A stretch of 64,000 bases of DNA, from the NCBI RefSeq assembly GCF_018991925.1, contig NW_024748870.1, positions 3,248,705-3,312,704 of the forward strand, written 5' to 3'. Source of the stretch: Homarus americanus (lineage: Eukaryota > Arthropoda > Malacostraca > Decapoda > Nephropidae). This document shows, piece by piece, positions 13,837 to 23,999 of this stretch. The notes below the pieces were generated by a model. That model searched no databases and was not told where the DNA came from. It worked only from the letters and a program-made list of their open reading frames with translations. The position numbers were made by a program, and so were the translations under genes. Positions within the stretch are counted from its first letter, which is position 1; the number at the start of each line of letters is the position of its first letter.

Positions 13837-14039
13837 ATATTGTGGTAACACGCGGTGGGTCAGGCAGGCAGTGAACGACTTACTGGAGATGTCGTTAAAT
13901 TTCTTCAACGTATTGTGCAGGTTTGAGCTGTCAAGCAGACGAGATACACCAACAAGTTGAGAATTGAAGGCTAATTTATTTCTGACCCGTGTGCTATCAA
14001 GGAATGTACGAGCTATGACCAAAAAGTATGGCGTGATGC

Positions 14040-14160
14040 TACGTCTGGCAGTGTATACTGTATGTATATTTAATTTTTTTATTTTTTTTATGGGGATTAA
14101 CCCACCCGAGCACAGGTCACTGACCCACATCAGGACCTGGGGGGCGAAAATGTAATAATA
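14040..14160. repeat. Dispersed repeat R2, copy 1, followed by TAA-rich tract
   Basis: The block with CCACCCGAGCACAGGTCACT resembles 18845-18920 (CCACCCAGGCACAGGTCATG), in each case preceded by a T-rich run. It is probably a SINE or LINE end. The sequence after it to about 14290 is a degenerate (TAA)n array. Confidence 0.6.
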
Positions 14161-14854
14161 ATAATTCATATTAAATAAAATTTATAATAAAAATACAAAA
14201 TTAAAATAAAATAATAATAGTAAATAAATTTATAATGAAAAAAGTAATGATAATAATAATAATAACACTAATAATAATAATAATAATGATAAAGAACCAT
14301 AAAGAAATGCAAAAAATACAATAGTGAGAAACAATATATGTATGTTGTGTTGTCAAAGTAAGAGAAACAATTGAGACCCTGCAATTGTGTGCAAATGAGG
14401 CAGAAAGTCAGTTCAGCAACCTGGGACTTGGTCACCATGGCAGCAGGGTCTACCATTAGACAACACATTATGCTTCCAATATCTTCCCAGGCGGTAGTAC
14501 CTCCCTGTTTGGTAGCTGCCTATCTACCTTATTGACAGTCAATATGCCAAACACTTCAGTAAGGCATTTGAGGCACTCGATGCTTACAAGTATGTTTTAA
14601 CTTGTTTATTATTATTTTTTCCGAGCAGTTTAATTTCATCCTTAAAATAGTTAAAGGTACCGGGTGTACCTCTTTTTTTTTTAGTGTTCATAAATTCTAC
14701 TGTATATTTGTCAGTGTTTTCCATTTTCTATTACTTGTATGGCAACTCATAACCAACGTAACCTAATGTGGTTACGATGTGGTTACGATTGGTTTAGTTG
14801 AAGAGAAAATAGTAATTTATGAGGAAACCTCTACCACTAGAAGGAAGTGGGTGT

Positions 14855-15065
14855 TACTATAGTAAGCTGTCCACTCGGCTGGAGTTGATCTACCGGGATA
14901 TTTACACTGTAGAATCTATTAACCTAACGTAACCTAACCTGACTTAACTTAACCTAACCTAACTTAACTAACTTAACCTAACCTAAGCTTAACCTTACCT
15001 AGGATGCTACAGTGTAAATATCCCGGTAGACAACTCCTGCTTGGTAGACTGCATACTATAGTAGT
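14855..15065. mobile_element. Foldback element with TTAGG-type core
   Basis: Arms 14855-14912 and 15007-15063 are inverted copies with few mismatches. The inner 30 bases (CTACCGGGATATTTACACTG on the left) are nearly perfect. Between them, 14920-15000 is a degenerate array of TAACC/TTAACC, the complement of the arthropod telomere unit TTAGG. No coding capacity; looks like a foldback or MITE-type element. Confidence 0.8.
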
Positions 15066-15425
15066 ACCAGGGGCTGTTAGATTTTGTTACTTTTCCCACA
15101 GATGTTCTTTGGATGAAAGTAAGGGTAAATATTTAGTAGTTGCCAACACATATACAATAAAATATATTGAATTTTACGTAGGGAGAAAGAGAAAACGTTT
15201 GTATAGCATTTCGTCAGAAATGTATAATTTTTGAGGGAAAATGTGGGTTGGTTAGGTTAGGTTCTATTAGGTTCTTGTAAATGTTGTTTGGTTCAAAGTA
15301 TTTACTACTGTATAATGATAAGAACTTATTGTGAAAAAAACAAAAAACTGTTCTGGTAGTAGCTGTGTACTAAGACTGCTAGTAAGCTGATAAGTGGCTA
15401 TAATAATATTAAAATAAAAAAGGCC

Positions 15426-15555
15426 GGATCACCTGAAGATTCTCCATCCCAGCTTATGTCACCTAAAGATTAACTACCCTAAAACTATTTTTTGGAGGAG
15501 AGGGCAGTTAATATTTAGGTGAAATAAACTGGAGTGGAGGTTTCTCAGGTGATCC
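15426..15555. mobile_element. Inverted-repeat MITE, reference copy of the TCACCTGAAGATTCTCC family
   Basis: The left arm GGATCACCTGAAGATTCTCC continues into CAGCTTATGTCACCTAAAGA. The reverse complement of the right arm reads GGATCACCTGAGAAACCTCC followed by CAGTTTATTTCACCTAAATA. The stem is therefore about 50 bp with a short loop of roughly 25 bp. Related copies: 5874, 45482 (partial) and 57449 (partial). Confidence 0.8.
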
Positions 15556-15559
15556 CTAT

Positions 15560-16859
15560 GACCCTCTTCCCCTGGAAAACAATGTAGAGTACGTTTTGCA
15601 CTTATGACAAATACAAGATTCAGTGGACTTTACCAAAGCAGAATTACCCACCTTAGCCAAACTATAATGGACATACAGTATTTTTCTCAATTTTGTTAGA
15701 CAGTTGATGCACTTACGCTACACCACCCATGACCAGGCTCTCAAGACCTAATACTGTATTGAATTGAATTGAGACAGTTTATTTAGCCAGAAAAACACAG
15801 ATACAGAGTGGATAATAATAACAATATTAACATGGCTGAGCCAGTTGAGAACCTGAGCTCTCTTTGAGGTACAACACACGTACATAACCAAGCCTGTTTG
15901 GGGACCAATAGTTATGATTTAATATTGTTGCAGGTACTCCATGTCCTGAGTGGGCATGTATAACAAGCTCTTACCTTACTCGTGCTGCATACAAACCTGC
16001 ATTCACCATCTTCAAGGCTGAAGTTATGGCTAAATAATAAATCTCATTTGCCATGGGCAATTGTGTCTTCTGATGACTCAGTCTTATGTGCCCACTGTAT
16101 GTAGTACTAATTACAGTGTATGGCTGGCCTGGGCCAAGTCTGCAGCTGTGCTTTGTTTCAAAGTGGAAATGTGTGTGTGTGTGTGTTGGTCTGACTAATG
16201 TCGTCTGTTAGCGAGTTTTGTTAGTGGAACTGTGAATTTAGACAGCTTGTTGATCCTTCTCCTGTGAGTTTATCAGATTTAATTTGAGGTAAGAGGCTAC
16301 TCTACTGTACTGTACCCCAGATGTTCTATTACTGAAGTGCTGCTTCTTCTCTCCCTCAGCCCTTGTTATCTCCTGGGGTTGTTATTGTCTTCTTATTTTT
16401 CGATCTCTGGGATCTTGTACAAGATCCCAAACTAGGGGCTGGTGTAGAGGAATTTAAGATGTTTGGGCCACTGGTGTAGTGAGGCAGTACATTACAGTAC
16501 AGTGCCGTAGTGGTCAACAGAGTTAAACCTGAGTGTGAGACATATTTTCGGTGAGTGATCTCTGGATCATAATTATACCCTTTCAGTGGATAAACTCTTT
16601 ATCAATATATTACAACTCCTCCTCCTACAGATTTTTTGTGTAAGTAAATTCCAACTCCCTGTCTCCAGTTCCCACTTTATTATTTCATAAATCTCTGTCT
16701 TCAGATATTATAAGAAAACGATCGCATTTCCACAGTTTGAAGTGACGGAAATATGCTAAAAAAGATTTCATGGAATAAAAAAAAAATTCTCCCCAAATCG
16801 TGTTTCCATGAATGAAAGTTATGGCAGTTATCAAAAAATTATTTATTATCTTTTCTTTC
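15560..16859. other. Region upstream of the Ly6 gene
   Basis: No coding was recognised. A possible non-coding leader exon ends at 16288 before GTAAGA, and a good acceptor (TTTTCTTTCAG) ends at 16860, so a 5' UTR intron is plausible. A perfect 20-bp palindrome lies at 16409-16428. TACTGTA-type words are frequent here. Confidence 0.4.
16409..16428. repeat. Perfect 20-bp palindrome
   Basis: GGGATCTTGTACAAGATCCC equals its own reverse complement. It could be a dimeric protein-binding site or chance. It lies in the presumed 5' UTR intron or promoter of the Ly6 gene. Confidence 0.6.
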
Positions 16860-16951
16860 AGTGTATACTAGATCAGTGGTAACACAAGTAGCAACAGAGC
16901 TAAAGAAACAACAACAGGTACATCCATACTAACACCAGTAGCAGGAAGACC

Positions 16952-19900
16952 ATGAGGATGATTGTGTCACAGTGGACGAGCACAATGGTGGTGGTGCTGG
17001 CGGTGGTGTCTTCTACGGCAGCTATTAAGTGCTTCACTTGCTCCGACTGTGGTGACAGCGCTGGCACCCTCCAGGAGTGCTCCTCCAGCTCCGACGTCTG
17101 CATGGTCAGCAACTCTTGACTTGCGTTTACTTTTCAGGAGTAAGGGGTTGTCTCAGAGGCTCAAAAGTTTGTTTTATACTATTTTCTGGGACGTTTTGTG
17201 TGTGTGTGAGAGCAAGACATTTATAGTGTCAGTGGGCCCTCATAATAATGTTATGTCATCTTTGAACCTCTGTACTTAAAAAAAAAGTAAGTTCAGAGCA
17301 ATGAGGCTGACAAAGAGATAAAATAAGGTTGAAGATATAAGGACCAGTACTAGGAGAAGGGATGAAGAATGGGGCTGGGGAAAATAATGCAGTACTAATA
17401 ACAGGGCTAAGAAGATGTTCATTTAATACTACATTACATTGTGCACGGACAGGATGACCTCACCCTCGACCAACTTATTTGGCTATTATTTCCTCTCGGA
17501 CATCTTGAGTAGGAAACTTGTTATGTCATAATGAGCTTAAAGTTCAGTTTATTATTTTTAAGAGAACAAATACTAAAAGGACCAAGAATGAATTAAGATG
17601 GAATGCATGGTAACTAGCATGTGCCTTCCTGATGGGGGCGTAGCCAGCTTTTTTTAATGTGTTAGCACTTATGTGTGGTTGTGCCACACATAAGTGCCAA
17701 CAAATCTGTGAAATATATCTTATTAATTAGATTATTTATACTGTACATTATCTTATTATGGATGTAGCATTTGCCCCCACCCATATACAGGTACTGTATA
17801 TAACAAATATTGTATATATAATTTACCTAAATTTCCAATACTGTACTGGTGTGCACTGTCTGGCTCATCACTCAGCAATGTATGATGTCTCCAGTCCTCT
17901 GACTCTCTCTCGCTACAAGCTTCTCCTCTCAGCCGCCAGCTGTTGTCCACTGGACTTAACCGGTTCCTGCTCCCGGCTCACTGATTGGACGGTCAACACT
18001 CGTGCCACCGACTGACATCTCAAATATTATTTGCTTGGAAATAATTGATTTTCCACTAAGATTTCATAAATAATGTTTTTTTTCAATAGCAATGTGTAAG
18101 CACGAACTTTTTTGCTTGCACCTAGCTATGCCCCTGACTGAGGGTTAGGTCAGGTGAGGTTAGGTTGGATTAGCTTAATTTTGCTCTTTAAATTGAATAG
18201 AATTTCTTAAGTGAATTTTCTCATTTAAAAATTTTAGGCTGTCAAAATATATTCGTGTTTATTGGTTACTAGACTGGTTAAGCAGGACCTTACTGTGCGT
18301 CTTGTGTGTTTTTATACATTAAGGTTTTATGATACAGTATATATATATCACATGTTCTATTATTTGATGATATTGATACTTCAGAAAATTGAAGCTGCTG
18401 GACACACGAAGAAATCATGCGTAAACAAGGCTGTCTGCAGCTTGGGAACAGTTGAACATGGAGTTGTGAATGCATGGAACAACTTTAAGAACTGGATAAG
18501 CGATTTTAATCAAGGTAAATATATACACTATGACAAACATATCTCAAGATAGCTACTAGTAATGTGAAGTCATCAGAAACTTGAGAAAAGTTGGAAAAAA
18601 CTGTATACTGTATGTACAGGTATAGTAGTATTATAGTAGGGTTCTGAAAACTAGATCTGCATCACACTTAATATTCCTACACATTTTTTTGCAACTACCG
18701 TATATAAAAATCATCAGACACTTAAAGATCAATTCTTAATGAAAAAAATTCTGTCATTCTTATAGTCTATATTATTACATCTTGAGTTACTGCCTTCAAG
18801 TATCCAGGACTTGAGTTTTACTTTAGACTCCTTAGACCCAACATAGAGTATAACTTTTTTTTTTTCTTCTGGTGAATAGCCCACCCAGGCACAGGTCATG
18901 GACCCATAACGGGGCCTTCCCTAATTTTGATTATGCACATGATCACTACTCTCATATTTTCATCATTTTCCTTACTGCTCCAAGGTATTAAGATCCATTT
19001 ACTTACCCTCAAGTATCAGGAATCTGAAATGCTTGGGACCAAAAGGTAGAATGACATCAAACAGCAGTGGTTTTATAGTGCAGTGTAAACAAGGAGACAA
19101 TACAGTACTGTAATGAAGGATGTTTTGTGCTCATGTCCTCTCTCATGGATTGTGGGAAACACTGAAGACAGAATAGTGTAATATATTACTAATGCTACCT
19201 TCATTTATTTTCTGATAATTAGTAAATTAATCATGCTCGGACAGTGTTGTACTAGTCAGCAGTACATTACACCCTCGTTTTTCACTGATTTTTTATGTAT
19301 GGTTTCAACTATTCATGGATTTTCATCAGAAATATATTTTCATTACAACAAGTATAACTGATTCTGTATGTGGTTGAATTGCGCATGCGTATGAATTTCC
19401 GCAAGAAACCGCCAGGCGTCACTACCTCAGAGTGCAGCTTCCCACCCACTCCTTTGGGAGTAGCATAACATAGGTCTGCTCATAACAATGAACTGAGTAA
19501 GGGTGCCTGTGACCTGCCTCGTGTGGGTATTCAGTCACGTCATCACTTACTCCCACAAGGTCTCGCACATCCAAACTGCTAGTGGAGTCAATGTGCACTT
19601 GCACTGTTTGTGTGAACTCTGCACATGCAACCTGGCTACTTGCAGAATTGCAAATTTTTGTGACACAAAGCTAGAGACTTGTAGAAATAGAGTTTTTGCC
19701 TAAATTGAAATTGCATTAAGCAGGAGCCACTTGTACAATCTGTATTGTATTTCTCTTCATATACAAGCTATCTCGCCCTGTTTTAGAACTATTTTTCCTC
19801 TTTATCGGTGAAAAAACCCAGCAAAAACTTGTTTTATGTTAGATTCTTATTATCAGTACTGTACTGTATAACATAAGCATAATCTCCTTTTTGCATCCTG

Positions 19901-20162
19901 TGTATTGAATATAAAAGTGGTGAGTAGTGGTGAAGTAATGTTCTCTATACAAGTAATTACTGTACAGGGCTGTATTTTATTGTTCAGTTCTGATTCCTGG
20001 CTAACAATTTTTCTGTTTGTGGCAGACATTGAGATTTCAGATGAAGCAGTGGCAAAGATGATAGAGTGTTGTGATGACAACTATTGCAACTCTTCTGTCT
20101 CCAAGCTGATGAACCCTCTCTTCCTCCTCCTGCCTCTCCTTACGTGCCTGTTTTGGCACTAA
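16952..20162 (+). CDS. GPI-anchored three-finger (Ly6/uPAR) protein, 3 exons
   Basis: Exons 16952-17104, 18385-18514 and 20026-20162 join in phase (0, then 1) to give 139 residues. Residues 1-23 are a signal peptide. The mature chain has ten cysteines (27, 30, 33, 43, 50, 63, 69, 109, 110, 115) in the Ly6/uPAR order. It opens with CFTCSDCGD and closes with CCDDNYCN, the family signature. A hydrophobic tail (about 124-139) without a charged cytoplasmic end follows, predicting GPI anchoring near 116-118. In arthropods this family includes Quiver/Sleepless-, Boudin- and Crimpled-type proteins that modulate ion channels or septate junctions; which one this is cannot be told. The exon 1 donor (ATG|GTCAGC) is weak. 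An alternative terminal exon exists at 22796. AATAAA follows at about 20503. Confidence 0.85.
17661..17701. repeat. Intronic hairpin
   Basis: GTTAGCACTTATGTGTGG and GCCACACATAAGTGCCAAC are inverted around TTGT, giving an 18-bp stem with one mismatch. It lies in Ly6 intron 1. It may be a MITE relic; a miRNA-like role is possible but unsupported. Confidence 0.6.
18845..18925. repeat. Dispersed repeat R2, copy 2
   Basis: A T-rich run is followed by CCACCCAGGCACAGGTCATG, parallel to 14090-14140. It lies in Ly6 intron 2. Confidence 0.5.
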
Positions 20163-21055
20163 AGGCTCACCTTGAGTAGACTTAGTAAGATTGCTGTATT
20201 GTATTTTGCATGCTATTTTGTTTCTGGTATTTGCTATCCAACTTGTGGTAAACTCCATTCATATCAGACTAAATGTTTACTGTATAGGTGAAAATTGAAC
20301 TAGACATGTATAGGGGAAACTATAAACCATATATAGTTGGGTTGAACCTCTTTAATCCGACAGCCTTGGGACCCGGGCAGAGTCAAACGTTAGAATTTAC
20401 CAATTTATGGGAGTTTCGTCAAAGCTGTCGAGAAGACTTACTTCGAGAACCACAGTACAGATACCACCTTCTCTCTTGCATATCTTAGATACTATTGGCT
20501 AATAATAAAAAACATATAAAAAGTAAAGATAAAAGAAAAGTACAGTTTTATTATTTACTTACCTGTGTGTTCCTCCTGCAACCTAGCACAGTTCTTTGCT
20601 TTTTTATGTCTGGTAGCTGCTTCTTCAGCTTCTGTTGCTAACAGTTTCCTTGACATAGAGCACCAAAACAATGTACTTCAGTCAATGCTGTGAGTATTTT
20701 ATCAGTGGCCAATTTCTGATTCATAGTTCACAAAATAAGATCATCCATGTGTTTGACAGCTGAATCCCAGCCACAGACACAGTACAAAATTGATGCCACT
20801 TTGCTTCTTAACCACTTGTGTACAGGGTTCCCTCTCTGCTGAATAAAATCTTCTGGGGGTAAGACATAAAGTTGCATCCCATAGTGAAGGGGTTGAACTT
20901 ATGAAGCTAACCTTGAGAATATTCACTCAAAGCTATGGAATAACTTCACTTGCTCCATCAACATTTGCTTGTTTAAGGAACAGCTTCACTGTACTGTAGT
21001 TAACCTAAACCACTGCATCGGGGCGTATTCTTAATATTCTTACACGTAAGCATAT

Positions 21056-21260
21056 AAGCTAAGTACAGGTTCATTTTGTAAAATCCAGTTTTAAGGAACT
21101 CCACTCTCATAGTAATTCTTATTAAAATTTTGACTGTAATGTACTGGATTCCAATAGAGGAAAAGATTATTCCTGTTCACTGTGAATTTAGACCCAAGTC
21201 CTTGGCTGTCGGTCACCAGTCCGTACTGCCATATCTTGGTGTCAGAGTCGAGCCCTTGGC
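21056..21260. repeat. Dispersed repeat family R1, copy 2 (inside Tigger)
   Basis: This parallels 4508-4706 over about 200 bp. Being inside the Tigger element, it either inserted there or was part of that copy. Confidence 0.8.
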
Positions 21261-21503
21261 GTAAACTGTGGCGTTCCTCTGCTGACACCTGCCTTGGCCT
21301 CCTCCTCAGTAATTAAATCGGTGTTTTCAGTTATATAAGTTACTTAGTGGACTTTAAAGCATCAAGTATGGTATGTTCATGTATTTTATGTATTAAACCT
21401 GTACTACATAAATAAAGAACAAAGAACAATTGATACATTTTTATTTTTTCCTATACCCTTTACAATTTGCTTAATTATGAGTGCAAATCACACAATCTCC
21501 TTT

Positions 21504-21716
21504 CTAAAGTTCCCTTGTTAACTTCTGCAATAATTCAACTTTTTCTTGAATAGACAGTGAATGATGTTTGCACTTTGCTGCACCACCATGAAGAGGACTG
21601 CTTGTTGATGCCATATTTATAAGTAGATTGGTGACGATTGCTGTGGCTTCTGGAAACACTTGTAGCAGGAAGACTGATGAGGCGGTGACCCCAACCATGC
21701 TGAGTGACTGGTCCAA
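21504..21716 (-). pseudogene. Tigger transposase N-terminal DNA-binding fragment
   Basis: The 70-codon frame ends with a basic segment and the SLSIQEKVELLQKL helix typical of the pogo/Tigger/CENP-B N-terminus. It is broken after KLTREL by a stop, and no DDE catalytic core was found intact. It reads from the right inverted repeat inward, as expected. Confidence 0.6.
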
Positions 21717-22127
21717 AGGCTTCCTGTGTCAGTCATTGGTTACTGTGTATGATTTCCATAACCCCTTAACTATGGGGGCTCGTAGACACAAGTTAAAAGT
21801 GTCCGGGTCATGGAAGTCTGGATTAGGGAGGTTCAACCTGAATTGATAAATAGAAAGTTAGGAAAAACACTGAGTATACTCTATAAGGCTAAATTACAGA
21901 GACTTATTAAGATACAAATTAAGATTTTTAGGAATACAGTACTTTATCATTGTTTAAAGCAGGTTAAGTGTATGGGGTGAAAAGAAACAGGATGATGAAA
22001 TTAAGTAGAGATAAACATAAGAACTGTACTGTATACCTAAGGATGAAGTACTGGGTATGTTACATTAGTAAGACAAGAAAACAATGATAAAAATGCAAGA
22101 GTGTGTATGAAAAAGTTGGTAAGACAT

Positions 22128-22462
22128 GTGGTGTAATGGACAGCATCCTCGCCTCACAAGCGAGCGGACCAGAGTTTCATCCTCGGGTAGGGTGAAACTT
22201 TGGGCATGTTTCTTTATGCCATTTGCCTCTGTCTACCTAGCAGTAATTGGGAACCTGGATGTTAATCGATTTGCGGATCGTAGTCTGGGGTAATGGTTAG
22301 CCAGTGCAGTTGGCGAGTTGTCCGGTCTTCTTGGATTATTCCTTGACACTGGGTCATGCAGCTCGTTAACTCTGGTGTGGTTGTTGTGTTGGCAACAGCT
22401 TCTACACCTTAAACAAATTCACGCCTCAATTTTGAAGGGAACCATTATTATATTATTATTAA
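22128..22462 (+). mobile_element. tRNA-derived SINE
   Basis: The head (22128-22190) folds like a tRNA. It has an A-box-like GTGGTGTAATGG, an anticodon stem CTCGC/GCGAG around loop CTCACAA (anticodon CAC, valine-like), and a B-box-like GAGTTTCATCC. The unrelated body includes CTGTCTACCTAGCAGTAATT, a phrase I recall as common in decapod repeats. It ends in an ATT-rich tail near 22462. The head is too diverged and lacks a closing acceptor stem, so it is not a working tRNA gene. Confidence 0.75.
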
Positions 22463-22795
22463 GACCTACAGTATTGACATAAGAATACAAGACCAAGAAT
22501 GAGGCATCACAGCAGAGGACACAGACCATTGACAAGATGCTGACATTAACATATTAAAAGTTGATCAACACAAGGGTCAGTGTGTTGACCTGGTTCATTG
22601 GTCCCTCGGCTTTACATTGTTCACATTGATACAAATACTTAATGACAATCTGTATAAAGCAAAGTAGAATTCTCCTTGTCACTGCCCTTAAGCTTTACAC
22701 CCTTGTACAGTATGGGAATAATTGAACACTGCTTGTTGATTTGAGTTTCAATATTTAGTTTTGAGATTTATTTTGTCTCTTATATTTTTCAACAG

Positions 22796-22929
22796 ATTTC
22801 GATTTTCCAGAAAAAACTGATGCCCAGTTAATTTACTGCTGTGACAGGAACTACTGCAACTCAGCCACATCACAGTTGGTCAGCCATCTTCTTCTTATAA
22901 TGTCGGTAATATTTATTTTTTATGGGTGA
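22796..22929 (+). CDS. Alternative terminal exon of the Ly6 gene
   Basis: The acceptor TTTTTCAACAG precedes 22796. Read in phase 1 from Ly6 exon 2 (ending 18514), it gives DFDFPEKTDAQLIYCC followed by DRNYCNSA, then a hydrophobic end and a stop at 22927-22929. It thus encodes the same last finger, CCxxNYCN signature and GPI tail as exon 20026-20162 but diverged in sequence, giving a 138-residue isoform. It could be a mutually exclusive terminal exon or the relic of a duplicated neighbouring gene. No matching upstream exons were found between 20162 and 22796. Confidence 0.8.
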
Positions 22930-23450
22930 AAGTGTCCCCACTCCACTGAGCTAGTTAGATTGAAAAGGAATGACAGTATTGTTTGCACCACTTTACTTTG
23001 TATATTATGTGTACTGTATTTAAGTTTACAAGTACAGTACTGTACTGTACTGGAAAGTATTGTACTGTATTGGTGTCATGGTTACTGTTTCCCATGTAAT
23101 TGACATCAGTTTTTTTAAGTACTGTATATAAGTTGTTGGCAGAAGTGTCAATATAGAATTAATGGATATTAATTTATAATTTTTATATTGTATTCCTTTG
23201 AAATATTTAGATGTTCATCTTTATATTTTCCACTTGACATTGAATTAACATTTGTGTATATGATAAGTACAGTACAATACTGGCAAATACACACAGTCAT
23301 CATAGCCACATACTTAGTGTTATCTGCCTTTTATAATGCAGGAAGTTGACATTATCAGGGCTTTTTAAGTTACAAATACTAAAAGTGTCTTGGTTCAAAT
23401 TCCTAAGCAGTAAGAGTATTGTTATAAACTCGTCCTGCACTGTTAATGTA

Positions 23451-23593
23451 CACTCGCTCCAAGAGGTGTCTTTATGGAAGGGTCCGATGAAATTCAAAGT
23501 GAACACCGAGACTATTGCTGTCTCGGTAGGGTTGTAAAAATCCTTCGAACGTTATCTCACATAATATCGTAAAGATACATTTTGGAGTGAGTG
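23451..23593. mobile_element. Mariner-type MITE M1, copy 2
   Basis: The 143-bp element has inverted ends CACTCGCTCCA / TGGAGTGAGTG and is flanked by TA on both sides (23449-23450, 23594-23595). The interior contains GTCTCGGTAGGGTTGTAAAA. Confidence 0.88.
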
Positions 23594-23783
23594 TAGTACA
23601 GTACAGTGATATATACAGTATAGTAATTATGGATAAAATATAGATGTAAAAAAAAAGATTGAAACTTCATAAATATTATTATTCACATCCATGAGAATAC
23701 ATTCCAGTCATATTAACCTGTCAAATATTGTATAGTTCTATAAAATATTTGTCCATAGCTAAAAATTATTAGTGTGTACAGTA

Positions 23784-23926
23784 CTCGCTCCTGAAGGTAT
23801 CTTTACGGAGGGTTCGATGAATTTCAAAATGAACACTGACGCTTGCTGTTTCGGTAGAGGTCAAAATCCTTCATCCGTTGTCATATTGTCTCACACAAAA
23901 TTGTAAAGATACTTTTTGGAGTGAGT
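23784..23926. mobile_element. Mariner-type MITE M1, copy 3
   Basis: This is also 143 bp, with TA flanks at 23782-23783 and 23927-23928. The inner inverted repeat GTATCTTTACG / TTGTAAAGATAC is well kept. It lies about 190 bp from copy 2 in the same orientation, so the pair may reflect local hopping or tandem duplication. Confidence 0.88.
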
Positions 23927-23999
23927 TACAATATAGTATTATATCTAAATTCAGAATTTCCGAGATCAAAGCTGTCATAACACCTCTACTGCAGTAACA

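Larger units (their letters stand above)
20338..21841 (-). mobile_element. Tigger/pogo-like DNA transposon, degraded
   Basis: The left end GGTTGAACCTCTTTAATCCG and the reverse complement of the right end (GGTTGAACCTCCCTAATCCA) are inverted and match the Tigger-type terminus. The minus strand carries a degraded transposase: an N-terminal CENP-B/psq-like helix-turn-helix (KCKHHSLSIQEKVELLQKL, 21504-21600) and poorly preserved later parts. A dispersed repeat R1 copy lies within it. It sits between the two alternative Ly6 terminal exons. Confidence 0.82.

Noticed and set aside
13831..14169. 112-codon minus-strand ORF as a gene
   Set aside because: It starts in a repeat (R2 plus TAA tract), has no recognisable domain and no splice support. 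It was left as a possible transcript only.
14920..15000. True telomere or chromosome end
   Set aside because: The TTAGG-type units are short, degenerate and internal, enclosed by inverted arms with unique DNA on both sides.
22128..22200. Functional tRNA-Val gene
   Set aside because: The acceptor and D stems do not close, the B box is mutated, and a SINE body follows directly.
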